From contig NZ_BOOA01000051.1 in assembly GCF_016862995.1 (NCBI RefSeq), positions 1-63,991 on the forward strand: a stretch of DNA of 63,991 nt, in the 5' to 3' direction. Shown here in pieces: positions 56,742-63,991 of the stretch. Numbering within the stretch: the stretch's first letter is position 1; every line of letters starts with the position of its first letter. The position numbers and the translations under genes are program-made. The notes beneath the pieces are model-generated. The model worked only from the letters and a program-made list of their open reading frames with translations. It was not told where the DNA came from and searched no databases. The stretch comes from Acrocarpospora phusangensis. Lineage in GTDB: Bacteria; Actinomycetota; Actinomycetes; Streptosporangiales; Streptosporangiaceae.

Positions 56742-56990
56742 ATGACAGAGGAACAGCGATCGCCGACCGGCAAGCCGATGGTGCCGTCCACCCCCATGGA
56801 CGTCATCCACATCCGCCTGGGGTCGTTCGCGCTGGTGTTCTGCCTCGCGGTCCTGGTCCTGTCGATCGTGACCCGGCTGTGGTGGCTGACCGCCATCGCT
56901 GCGATTCTGGGGGTGTTCGTAGTCGTTGACATGATCCGCGCAAGCCGCCGCCAGGGGTCCCTGGGCGGCGGCCCACAGTCGGAAGGTTGA
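56742..56990 (+). CDS. Small membrane protein, unknown function
   Basis: An 82-residue protein with a 24-residue soluble head and two membrane segments (LGSFALVFCLAVLVLSIVTRL, WWLTAIAAILGVFVVVDMI), then a basic tail and Gly-rich end. A clear AGGGG-type ribosome site precedes ATG 56742. No function assigned. Confidence 0.75.
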   Translation: MTEEQRSPTGKPMVPSTPMDVIHIRLGSFALVFCLAVLVLSIVTRLWWLTAIAAILGVFVVVDMIRASRRQGSLGGGPQSEG

Positions 56991-57016
56991 GCACGCACCC
57001 TCGATCTTCCATTTAC

Positions 57017-57061
57017 GCCCCGGTCTCCCGGCATCAATGGCCGAGGCCGAGAGACCGGGGC
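57017..57061. terminator. Bidirectional terminator
   Basis: GCCCCGGTCTC pairs perfectly with GAGACCGGGGC (11 bp) around 23 bases, between two convergent small membrane-protein genes. Confidence 0.8.
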
Positions 57062-57071
57062 TCAAGAATCT

Positions 57072-57320
57072 CTACAGGGGATCGTTGTAGCGCCGCTCCT
57101 CGTACACGCGGCGGGTGGCGGTCTCGTCCACCGGCACGACCGGGGTAGCCGTCCGCCGGACCGCGTTCAGCCGGTACAGCCCGAACAGCAGGCCGGCGAG
57201 TCCTCCGAGCATGAGGATGACCCCGATGACCTGGATGTCGATGCCGGCCAGAGTGAACTCGACCGCCCAGGTCAGGATGGCCCCCAGCATGATGAGCACG
57301 ATGCTTCCCGCGATGGTCAT
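57072..57320 (-). CDS. DUF6458-like membrane protein
   Basis: An 82-residue protein, MTIAGSIVLIMLGAILTWAV then IDIQVIGVILMLGGLAGLLFGLY, matching the DUF6458 pattern: two membrane helices and a charged C-terminal tail ending RRYNDPL. ATG 57320 has GGAGGAAA ahead. Function unknown. Confidence 0.85.
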   Translation of the reverse strand: MTIAGSIVLIMLGAILTWAVEFTLAGIDIQVIGVILMLGGLAGLLFGLYRLNAVRRTATPVVPVDETATRRVYEERRYNDPL

Positions 57321-57391
57321 GGCATTTCCTCCTTCGCCCGGTAGCTCTATCCCCACCACGGATCTCAAACGTGGGGGCAGAATTGCTCCCC

Positions 57392-57898
57392 ATGCGGGAC
57401 ATACCAGTGGTGATCGTCGGGTTGATGGGGGCCGGGAAGAGCACGGTCGGCCGGCTGGTCGCCGACGCCCTCGGCCGCGACCAGCGTGACAGCGACGCCG
57501 ACCTGCACGACCGGTACGGCCTGACCGCCGCCGAGATCGCGGCCACCCTGGGCGCCGACGTGCTGCACGAACGGGAGGCGCGGGTGCTGCGCGCGGCCCT
57601 GGACCGGCGCCCGCCCCTGGTGATCGGCGCGGCGGCCAGCACGGTCGAGGACGCGGAGGCGCGGCAGGCGCTGCGGCGGGCGTTCGTGGTGTTCCTGGAC
57701 GGCCCGCCCGCGCTGCTGGCCGAGCGCATGCGCTCGTCCGCGCACCGGCCGCATTTCCTGCCCGACCTGGAGCGCATGCTGACCGAGCAGCGCGAGCGGC
57801 GGTTGCCGTACTTCGTGGAGGTGGCGGATCTGACGGCGGACGCGACGCGCCCCGCCGAGGAGATCGCGGCGCAGGTGCTGGCCGCCCTGGATGATTAG
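57392..57898 (+). CDS. Shikimate kinase-like P-loop protein
   Basis: A 168-residue P-loop kinase: IVGLMGAGKSTVGR (Walker A), DSDADLHDRYG (substrate-binding Asp) and LHEREARVLRAAL, equivalent to the FREXE region of shikimate kinase. Where shikimate kinase has a Gly-rich GGG loop this protein has VIGAAAST, so it is probably not the housekeeping AroK. An upstream GTG at 57371 could add seven residues. It ends inside an 11-bp triple repeat. Confidence 0.78.
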   Translation: MRDIPVVIVGLMGAGKSTVGRLVADALGRDQRDSDADLHDRYGLTAAEIAATLGADVLHEREARVLRAALDRRPPLVIGAAASTVEDAEARQALRRAFVVFLDGPPALLAERMRSSAHRPHFLPDLERMLTEQRERRLPYFVEVADLTADATRPAEEIAAQVLAALDD

Positions 57899-57925
57899 CC
57901 GACGATTAGCCGACGACTAGCCGAC
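57893..57925. repeat. Three 11-bp tandem repeats with stops in six frames
   Basis: GATTAGCCGAC occurs twice and GACTAGCCGAC once in direct tandem. Because 11 is not a multiple of 3, TAG occurs in all three plus frames and TAA/TAG in all three minus frames. The natural stops of both convergent genes lie inside it. Confidence 0.9.
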
Positions 57926-58378
57926 GACGGCGTGCGGGCGGGGGGCGAGGGGGCGGTCACCGTACCCGGTGCCGAGGATGAACCAGACGATCTTGCCGCC
58001 GCGCAGCGACTGCACCACGCCCCAGTCGTCGGAGAGCGAGCCGACGATGAGCAGGCCGCGGCCGTCGGTGGAGTCGAGGTCGGGTTCGCGCTGGCAGGGC
58101 ACGCCCTCGCCGGTGTCGAAGATCTCGCCGTACACCCAGCGGCCGTTGCTGCACAGCCGGAGCGCGAACGCGGTCCCGGCGTGCCGGATGACGTTGCTGA
58201 CCAGTTCGCTGACGATGAGGGAGCAGTCGTCCACGAGGCCGTCGGTGCCCCAGCGCACGAGTTCGCGGCGGACCAGTGCGCGGGCTCCGCGCACGCTCGA
58301 ACCGACGGCGGGAAGCAGGCATTCCGCCGTCCTGGTCGGGCCCGGGTCCAGCGCCACGGTGGCGAAGGGGAGAGTCAC
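57917..58378 (-). CDS. RsbW-like ATP-binding anti-sigma/regulatory kinase
   Basis: A 153-residue HATPase_c protein: SELVSNVIRHAGT (N box), IFDTGEGVPC (G1 box) and DGRGLLIVGSLSDDWG (G2 box), with the FILGTG end typical of Streptomyces RsbW/SpoIIAB-type proteins. It would phosphorylate a STAS antagonist and hold a stress sigma factor. No sigma gene is adjacent; the STAS protein at 31555-31908 is a possible partner. Confidence 0.88.
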   Translation of the reverse strand: MTLPFATVALDPGPTRTAECLLPAVGSSVRGARALVRRELVRWGTDGLVDDCSLIVSELVSNVIRHAGTAFALRLCSNGRWVYGEIFDTGEGVPCQREPDLDSTDGRGLLIVGSLSDDWGVVQSLRGGKIVWFILGTGYGDRPLAPRPHAVVG

Positions 58379-58785
58379 GTAAGCCTCCTTGGCATGGGAG
58401 CGCTCCCATCACCAAGGTACGGCACCGCTACCGGCATGTGAATTCGTCGCTACGGGATTGTTACCTGTCAATCTCCGCGACAATTGTCACTCCCCCTGTC
58501 AGACCGGACAAAACTCCAGCTCAGCGACACTGGGGACGCGAACCCGCGATCAGGACGGACTACCGACCGGTACATGAAAGTAGCTGAAACACTGCGCTCC
58601 GCGATCGGAGCAGATTAGACGACGATCACCCGCCATCCGGTTCCACCGAAAAGTGTGATCTGGATCACAGATTCCCGGGATTCCCCTGACTTGCGGAAAC
58701 GTCGCCGGTAGGGTCCCTGACAATCCATTTACTGACGGATGGGACGCAAGTGACGTTCCACGCCAGAGCAAGGGGGACCCCAGCA
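58379..58785 (+). promoter_or_regulatory. Upstream region of trypsin-like gene
   Basis: No gene is supported in these 407 bases. They contain the CRP-type palindrome at 58654-58669. The start and first part are less GC-rich than the genes around it. A promoter for the protease must lie between the palindrome and 58785, but no good -35/-10 pair was found. Confidence 0.5.
58654..58669. promoter_or_regulatory. CRP-type palindrome
   Basis: TGTGATC-TG-GATCACA, arms of seven perfectly complementary bases, matches the CRP/FNR-family consensus TGTGA-N6-TCACA exactly, 117 bases upstream of the protease start. Confidence 0.65.
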
Positions 58786-60357
58786 GTGAACCGCACCCTC
58801 ATCCGCAGCACTCTCGGCAGCCTGGGTGCCGCCTCCGGCCTGCTGGCCGCCGCGCTGGTCGCCCTCCCCGCGCACGCGGACCCGACGTACACCGAGAAAG
58901 AAGCCCTGGCTGGTTCCAGTGAGGCGCAGGCCATCGCCTACTTCTGGGACAAGGCACAGCTTCAGGACGCGACGCCGTACAACGTGGAGACCACGGTCTC
59001 GGCCAAGCACGTCTCGACCGGAGGCCCCTCGGCCTCCAGCAAACCGGGTACCGTGCCCGCGATCGGGGACGAGAAGAAGAAGACCAGCACCAGCACCAGC
59101 AAGAACGTGAACCTGCCCAGGACCACGGGCAAGGTGTTCTTCATGGGCGCCGACGGCAAGCCGCACTGGTGCTCCGGCACCTCGGTGCAGTCCAACTACC
59201 GCAACGTGGTCGCCACCGCCGGCCACTGCGTGTACGACACGGTCAGCAACAAGCCCACCCTGGAGCACTGGGTCTTCGTGCCCGGCTACTACCAGGGCAA
59301 GACGCCCTGGGGCATCTACGTGGGCAAGACCGCCTACACCCACTACGACTTCGACGTGTACGAGGACGGCGACCGCGACTACGCCTTCGTCACCGTCTAC
59401 AACGGCGTGCAGCTCACCGGGGACAAAGAGGTCGACAAGAAGGCCTACGACTCCTGGAAGGGCGCCAAGAAGATCCTCTCCGAGGAGGTCACCAAGGCCG
59501 AGTTCGAGGCCAAGTACACCGACGGCGGGCCGTACTGGAAGAAGACGCTCGCGCCGGTGAGCTCCCCGGTGGACCCGCCCAAGGCCAACTTCACCCAGGC
59601 CGAGGCGGAGAAGTACTACACCGACGGCGTGGACGGGGTGAAGCTGACCACCGAGTCGGTGGCCGTGGCCACCTACAACGCCGCCCCCGCCGGGACCAAC
59701 GCCCTCAAGAACGGCGAGAAGTGCCCCAGCTGGTGCGGCCCGGACAGCGGCGTCTGGTACCCGATCGACGAGAAGGCCTACAACGAGCTGAAGGCCGACG
59801 CGAACTTCAAGGGCGAACTGAAGAAGGTCGACCCCGGCCAGTACTTCAAGCGCGAGTGGTTCATCAAGAAATGGGTGAAACTCTCCACGCCCGAGGTCTA
59901 CTACAAGGACCACTACATCATCCGCGGCCTGCAGGACATCGGCCGCCTGGGTGACCGCGTCGGCGGCCAGGGCCTGGCGTACAACCAGAAACTCGGTAAG
60001 GCGCACTTCGTCTTCGGTTACCCCAGCGGCTCCCACCCGGATGGCAACCACGCATTCTCCGGAAAAACCCTCAAATGGTCGTACGGCACGACCTTCGCGG
60101 CGGTGTCCTCGGCCATCAAGGGCGAGGAATTGGTCGGCATCAAGTCGTCCTTCACCGGTCAGGGCGCGCTCGGTTCCTCCTGGCTGGCGGGTTACAAGAG
60201 CACCCGCCGCCTCGGTTACCTGAACGGCGTCACCATCGCGGTGGCCGACCGGGACGGCAACCGGCGCATCGACACCTCGGTGTCGCCGTATTTCGACGGC
60301 GAGACATACGGCGTTTACAAATCGGCTGCCAACGTTTGGTCCGGCTCGATCGTCTAA
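58786..60357 (+). CDS. Secreted trypsin-like serine protease with large insertion
   Basis: A 523-residue secreted protein. GTG 58786 with AAGGGGGA eight bases ahead gives a signal peptide ending LPAHA; an earlier GTG at 58750 is less likely. The triad would be His147 (VVATAGHC), Asp198 (DRDYAFVTV) and a Ser near 464 (GQGALGSSWLAGY). Between Asp and Ser lie about 266 residues, nearly three times the usual trypsin distance, with a Lys/Tyr-rich insertion (about 215-385) containing CPSWC, and then FVFGYPSGS. The GDSGG box is unusual (GALGSSW), so activity is not certain. Regulation by a CRP-family protein is likely. Confidence 0.82.
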   Translation: MNRTLIRSTLGSLGAASGLLAAALVALPAHADPTYTEKEALAGSSEAQAIAYFWDKAQLQDATPYNVETTVSAKHVSTGGPSASSKPGTVPAIGDEKKKTSTSTSKNVNLPRTTGKVFFMGADGKPHWCSGTSVQSNYRNVVATAGHCVYDTVSNKPTLEHWVFVPGYYQGKTPWGIYVGKTAYTHYDFDVYEDGDRDYAFVTVYNGVQLTGDKEVDKKAYDSWKGAKKILSEEVTKAEFEAKYTDGGPYWKKTLAPVSSPVDPPKANFTQAEAEKYYTDGVDGVKLTTESVAVATYNAAPAGTNALKNGEKCPSWCGPDSGVWYPIDEKAYNELKADANFKGELKKVDPGQYFKREWFIKKWVKLSTPEVYYKDHYIIRGLQDIGRLGDRVGGQGLAYNQKLGKAHFVFGYPSGSHPDGNHAFSGKTLKWSYGTTFAAVSSAIKGEELVGIKSSFTGQGALGSSWLAGYKSTRRLGYLNGVTIAVADRDGNRRIDTSVSPYFDGETYGVYKSAANVWSGSIV

Positions 60358-60363
60358 GCAGGT

Positions 60364-60411
60364 GACACAACGCCCGTGCTCTTCCAGGGCACGGGCGTTC
60401 TGCGTTGTGTC
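60364..60411 (+). terminator. Nested hairpin terminator
   Basis: AACGCCCGTGC (60369-60379) pairs with GCACGGGCGTT (60389-60399), and GACACAACGC (60364-60373) can instead pair with GCGTTGTGTC (60402-60411). The two stems share AACGC, so they compete or extend one another. Located six bases after the protease stop. Confidence 0.8.
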
Positions 60412-60508
60412 GCGGTGTGCAGAGCGTTATCGGGACTTCGCATCTCAGGCTGGATCGTGAAGTATGGTCGCAAGCGCAGATGACATGCGATTGAAGGGGA
60501 TTCTCCGG

Positions 60509-61651
60509 ATGCCGCTTCAGCTCGGCGGGCTGTTCAGTCCCCGACGGGGCCGGCGGCGGGCGGCGGGGGCGCGCACGGCGTTGGCTCTGGCCGTGCTGCC
60601 TTTCCTCATGATGCTGATCGTGACGGTGGTGGAGGCGGTGACCGGCCCGGACAAGGGCTTCCTCCCGCTGCTCGCGGTGGGGCCCGCGTTCGCCAGCCTC
60701 ACCGGCGGGGTCCGGCGCACGCTGATCGTGGGGTTGACGGCGCTGGTGCTGGCGGTGGCGCTCACCACGTACAACGACCTGGAGATGAGCCGCGCCTACG
60801 TCACGGCGGGATCCATCGCCGGGGTGACGGCGGCCAGCGCGCTGGCCACGGTCGGGCGGCGGCGCCGGGAGAAGGAACTGGCCAACGTGCGCTCGGTGGC
60901 CGAGGTCGCGCAGCGGGTGCTGCTGCGGCCGGTGCCGCGCCGGGCCGCGCACATGCGCATGGCCGTCTCCTACACCTCCGCCATGGCCGCCGCGCACATC
61001 GGCGGCGACCTGTACGAGGTGGTGACCGCCCCCGCGGGCGTCCGGGTGATCGTCGGCGACGTGCAGGGCAAGGGCCTGGAGGCGGTGGAGACCGCCGCGC
61101 TCGTGCTGGGCGCCTTCCGGGAGGCCGCGCACGACGAGAAGGACCTGCAGGGCGTCAGCGCCCGGCTGGAGAAGGCGCTCAACCGGCGGCTGTCCGGCGA
61201 GGAGTTCGTCACCGCGGTGCTGGCCGAGGCCAACCCGGACGAGACCACCATGACGCTGCTCAACTACGGCCATCCGGCGCCGCTGGTCATCCGCGCCGAC
61301 GGGGAGATCGAGTGGGCCGAGCCGGCGGACCACGTGCCGCCGCTGGGTCTGGCCGCCCTGGGCCCCGAGGGCCCGGTTCCCTACAGCGTCCGCTTCGAGC
61401 CCGGCGACCAGATCCTGCTCTACACCGACGGTGTGGTGGAGGCCCGGGACCAGTGGGGCGCCTTCTATCCGCTGGGCGACCGGGTCCCGCTCCTCAAGGA
61501 CGAGGACCCGGAGGCGGCGCTGGAAGCGCTGCGGCGTGATCTGATCGCGCACATCGACGGGACGCCCAAGGACGATGCCGCGATGCTCCTGCTCCGCTGC
61601 CGCGAGCCCCAGGGAACGGGACTCGCGGCAGACGGAACCTCTCAGGTGTGA
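60509..61651 (+). CDS. PP2C/SpoIIE-type membrane phosphatase
   Basis: A 380-residue protein. Three to four N-terminal membrane segments (TALALAVLPFLMMLIVTVVEAV, FLPLLAVGPAFASL, TLIVGLTALVLAVALT) precede a SpoIIE domain: AAHIGGDLYEVV, VIVGDVQGKGLEAVETAAL, LLNYGHPAPLVI, LLYTDGVVEARD and DDAAMLLLR. It would dephosphorylate STAS-type antagonists in a partner-switching stress circuit. ATG 60509 has GAAGGGGA eight bases ahead; two upstream ATGs are possible. Confidence 0.92.
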   Translation: MPLQLGGLFSPRRGRRRAAGARTALALAVLPFLMMLIVTVVEAVTGPDKGFLPLLAVGPAFASLTGGVRRTLIVGLTALVLAVALTTYNDLEMSRAYVTAGSIAGVTAASALATVGRRRREKELANVRSVAEVAQRVLLRPVPRRAAHMRMAVSYTSAMAAAHIGGDLYEVVTAPAGVRVIVGDVQGKGLEAVETAALVLGAFREAAHDEKDLQGVSARLEKALNRRLSGEEFVTAVLAEANPDETTMTLLNYGHPAPLVIRADGEIEWAEPADHVPPLGLAALGPEGPVPYSVRFEPGDQILLYTDGVVEARDQWGAFYPLGDRVPLLKDEDPEAALEALRRDLIAHIDGTPKDDAAMLLLRCREPQGTGLAADGTSQV

Positions 61652-61698
61652 GTCGCGGTCCTGCCGAGGAGGACCCCCAACCGCGGCAGGACCACGAC
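61652..61698. terminator. Bidirectional terminator
   Basis: GTCG-C-GGTCCTGCCG pairs with CGGCAGGACC-A-CGAC around 17 bases, immediately after the phosphatase stop and 25 bases from the convergent GH6 stop. Confidence 0.85.
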
Positions 61699-61722
61699 GA
61701 TCAATCGGCTACAGCCGCGTCC

Positions 61723-63991
61723 TTACAGGGGCGGGTACGCGTTCTGCAGCAGCTGGCGGAACTGGGCCGAGAACCAGTGACCGGACAGCGGGGAGTTGGC
61801 CAGAGCGCCGGTGGAGTTGTTGCCGTTGCGCTCGTTGCCGCCGTAGGTCGGGTCGCACATCCGGTCGAAGCCCTTGCCCTCGTCGTTCGGGATGGCGGTG
61901 CTGGAACCGTCCGACTCGCCCGGAGGCTTGATCCACACGTAGGCGTCGATACCGGAGGCCGGGGTCGCCCTCGGCCGCTCGCCCAGACCGGCCCCGCTCT
62001 GGTTGCACCAGTTACCGGCGTGGATGCGCCGGTCGACGCGGGACTCGTTGACGAAGGTGTTCAGGTTCGTCGAGGTGCTCGGGCCGGTCGGCCGCGCCGA
62101 CCCGCCCCAGCCGTTGCGGGAGGTGTCGATCAGCATGCCGATGTTGGACGAGAAGCCGTCCTGGATCAGCCGCTGCCGGAACGCCTGCGCGAAGCTGAGC
62201 TCGTCGATGTAGAAGTTCCAGTCCACCCAGGTCGACTGGCGGATCTGCTGGCCGTTCACCGAGCCGTTCACGGTGAAGTACGGCTCGGTCAGGGCCGAGT
62301 AGTTGGCGGTGTTGGTGATGAAGCCGTCCACCGTCGCCCGGCCGCCGGTCGCGCTGTTGGCGGTGGAGGAGAACAGCTGCGAGGACGGGCCGAAGTTGGT
62401 GTCCCAGCCCAGCCAGCCGTGGTGCCCGGCGTCGACGTAGTTGTAGACGTTCGGGATGGCGTGCAGCTTGCCGAGGGCGTAGGCGACACCCTGGACGTAG
62501 GCGCCGGTCTGCTGCGCCTCCTGGCACTTGGCCACGTTGGCGTTGGTGATCAGGTTGGGCAGCGAGTCGATCTCGATGACCGCCACGATGCGGAGCGGGG
62601 CGTACTTCGGGTCCGCCATGATGCCGGCGATGACGTCGATGTACTCGGTCTTGTAGCGGTTGAGGCCGTTCTGCGCGATCAGCAGTTCACCGTTGGAGGC
62701 GAGCGCCGAACAGTCGCGGTTGGGCAGGTTGTAGATGACGACCTGGATGACCAGCTTGGAGCTGCCGTTGGCCGCGTCCTGCTGGAGCGCCAGGTCCAGG
62801 TGGTCCCGGAGGCCCTTGCTGTTGCTGCCGGCCGAGCCGGAGGTGATCGCCGCGATCCGGTCCAGCCAGACGCCGGTGGAGACATTGGCGACCGCGGAGC
62901 CGCCGGGCTCGGAGGAGGCCTGAGCGGACCAGTCCGGGTTCACGTAGCCGGTGGCGCCGACGTACGGGTTGTCCTGGTGCGGCTCGTACGTGGGGTTGGT
63001 GCCGTCGTTGTCGGCCTCGGTCGCGACGACGGTCACGGGGGTCAGGCCGCTGGAGGCCACGGTGATGTTCCGGGTGCCGTTGGTGGTGTCGGCGTCCTCG
63101 GCGGCGGCCAGAGTGACCGTCTGCGGAGTGTTCCAGTTCGCCGTGGTGAAGGTCAGCGACCCGCCGGCCGAGACGGTGATGTTGGTGTCGCCACCGGCGG
63201 CGGCGGTGTTGGTCACGGTCACGTTGCCGGTCGGCTGCGCGTTCAGGCGCACGCTGTAGCTGGCGGTGGCGCCCTCGGGCACGCCGACGCTGGTCGTGCT
63301 GACCACCAGCGACTGGGTGGTCGAGGTGTCGTTGTCGGCCTCGGTCGCGCCGACCGTCACCGAGGTCAGGCCACTGGAGGCCACCGTGATGTTCCGGGTG
63401 CCGTTGGTGGTGTCGGCGTCCTCGGCGGCGGCCAGAGTGACCGTCTGCGGAGTGTTCCAGTTCGCCGTGGTGAAGGTCAGCGACCCGCCGGCCGAGACGG
63501 TGATGTTGGTGTCGCCACCGGCGGCGGCCGTGTTCGTCACGGTCACGTTGCCGGTCGGCTGCGCGTTCAGGCGCACGGTGTAGCTGGCGGTGCTGCCCTC
63601 GGGCACGCTCACAGCGGTCGAGCTGACCACCAGCGACTGGGTCTGGGCGGTGTCGTTGTCGGCCTCGGTCGCGGCGACCGTCACCGAAGTCAGACCGCTG
63701 GACGCCACGGTGATGTTCCGGGTGCCGTTGGTGGTGTCGGCATCCTCGGCCGCGGCCACGGTGACGTTCTGCGGCGTGTTCCAGTTCGCGCTGGTGAAGG
63801 TGAGGCTGGAACCGCCGGAGACGGTCAGGTTGGTGTCACCACCGGCGGCGGCGGTGCTGCTCACCGTCACGTTGGAGGTCGGCTGCGCGTTGAGGCGCAC
63901 CGAGTAGGTGGCGGTGCCGCCCTCGGGCACGCTCACGCTGGTCGGCGTGACCACCAGCGACTGGGTGGGGTTCGGGTTGGAGCCCGTGCAC
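61723..63991 (-). CDS. GH6 cellobiohydrolase with three Calx-beta-like repeats (5' end beyond window)
   Basis: The frame is open to the right edge, so the start, signal peptide and any N-terminal binding module are missing. The visible part begins CTGSNPNPTQSLVV, a linker after a possible cellulose-binding module. Three 108-residue repeats follow (VSVPEGGTATYSVRLNAQPT...WNTPQ.VT.AAAEDADTTNGT), similar to Calx-beta-like domains. The GH6 catalytic domain of about 430 residues contains LPNRDCSA with the acid Asp, VNVYNYVDAGHHGWLGW-like YNYVDAGHHGWLGW, IDTSRNGWGG, NWCN and WIKPPGESDG, the full cellobiohydrolase set. It is a secreted exoglucanase for cellulose. The track of adjacent start codons inside the repeats is not a true start. 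Confidence 0.93.
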   Translation of the reverse strand, partial: CTGSNPNPTQSLVVTPTSVSVPEGGTATYSVRLNAQPTSNVTVSSTAAAGGDTNLTVSGGSSLTFTSANWNTPQNVTVAAAEDADTTNGTRNITVASSGLTSVTVAATEADNDTAQTQSLVVSSTAVSVPEGSTASYTVRLNAQPTGNVTVTNTAAAGGDTNITVSAGGSLTFTTANWNTPQTVTLAAAEDADTTNGTRNITVASSGLTSVTVGATEADNDTSTTQSLVVSTTSVGVPEGATASYSVRLNAQPTGNVTVTNTAAAGGDTNITVSAGGSLTFTTANWNTPQTVTLAAAEDADTTNGTRNITVASSGLTPVTVVATEADNDGTNPTYEPHQDNPYVGATGYVNPDWSAQASSEPGGSAVANVSTGVWLDRIAAITSGSAGSNSKGLRDHLDLALQQDAANGSSKLVIQVVIYNLPNRDCSALASNGELLIAQNGLNRYKTEYIDVIAGIMADPKYAPLRIVAVIEIDSLPNLITNANVAKCQEAQQTGAYVQGVAYALGKLHAIPNVYNYVDAGHHGWLGWDTNFGPSSQLFSSTANSATGGRATVDGFITNTANYSALTEPYFTVNGSVNGQQIRQSTWVDWNFYIDELSFAQAFRQRLIQDGFSSNIGMLIDTSRNGWGGSARPTGPSTSTNLNTFVNESRVDRRIHAGNWCNQSGAGLGERPRATPASGIDAYVWIKPPGESDGSSTAIPNDEGKGFDRMCDPTYGGNERNGNNSTGALANSPLSGHWFSAQFRQLLQNAYPPL
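63004..63975 (-). repeat. Three 324-bp tandem repeats
   Basis: Units 63004-63327, 63328-63651 and 63652-63975 each encode a 108-residue Calx-beta-like domain in the GH6 enzyme. The first two are almost identical at the DNA level over long stretches; the third is more diverged. Confidence 0.92.

Noticed and set aside
63004-63975. CRISPR-like regular repeats
   Set aside because: Repeat unit is 324 bp, in frame and without spacers; it encodes protein domains.

Overview
The window is about 64 kb of very GC-rich actinomycete DNA. Codon thirds are GC-saturated, ATGA, GTGA and TGATG start/stop overlaps are common, and several small proteins belong to actinobacterial types (GPGG-motif, DUF6328-like, DUF6458-like, an F420-dependent oxidoreductase, LpqY-SugABC). 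The overall impression is Streptosporangiales (Nonomuraea, Streptosporangium or Microbispora type). That placement is inferred from gene content; no rRNA or tRNA gene was seen.

Left part (1-15160): a nonribosomal peptide synthetase (NRPS) cluster. Five overlapping minus-strand genes encode two C-A-T modules, a kynurenine 3-monooxygenase-like flavoenzyme, a DUF6875-like protein and a further NRPS that leaves the window at base 1. A divergent plus-strand gene encodes an acyl/aryl-type A-T-C protein with an apparent one-base frameshift near 9725. Its 3' end abuts a DrrA/DrrB-like drug exporter (one ATPase, two permeases). No thioesterase, MbtH-like or phosphopantetheinyl transferase gene is visible, so the cluster probably continues to the left.

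Next (15148-24867): an alpha-glucan utilisation locus. It holds a MalR-type LacI regulator with its own terminator, a malEFG-like importer without its own ATPase, a GH13 alpha-glucosidase whose 3' end overlaps the exporter ATPase gene, and a secreted GH87 alpha-1,3-glucanase with two discoidin domains. A second GH87 lies at 47487-49538 behind CTTGCA-type motifs, and a trehalose-type LpqY-SugABC importer at 38990-42977 carries an MsiK-like ATPase.

Middle (24933-38905): thioesterase/TetR pair, stand-alone LanC-like cyclase, HelD-like helicase, a secreted cutinase/PET-hydrolase homologue, a small toxin-antitoxin pair, a STAS protein, a two-component system, and a complete copper module (CsoR with operator, CopZ, a His-rich copper-associated protein, CopA).

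Right part (42974-63991): a hypothetical gene with a striking operator, a patatin-like lipase, a zinc metallopeptidase of lethal-factor type, GH87 number two, a LmbE-type deacetylase, small stress and membrane proteins, glycosyltransferases, a shikimate kinase-like protein, an RsbW-like kinase, a secreted trypsin-like protease behind a CRP-type palindrome, a PP2C/SpoIIE phosphatase, and the 3' part of a GH6 cellobiohydrolase carrying three almost identical Calx-beta-like repeats. The picture is of a soil saprophyte that degrades fungal alpha-glucan, cellulose and polyesters and makes at least one nonribosomal peptide.
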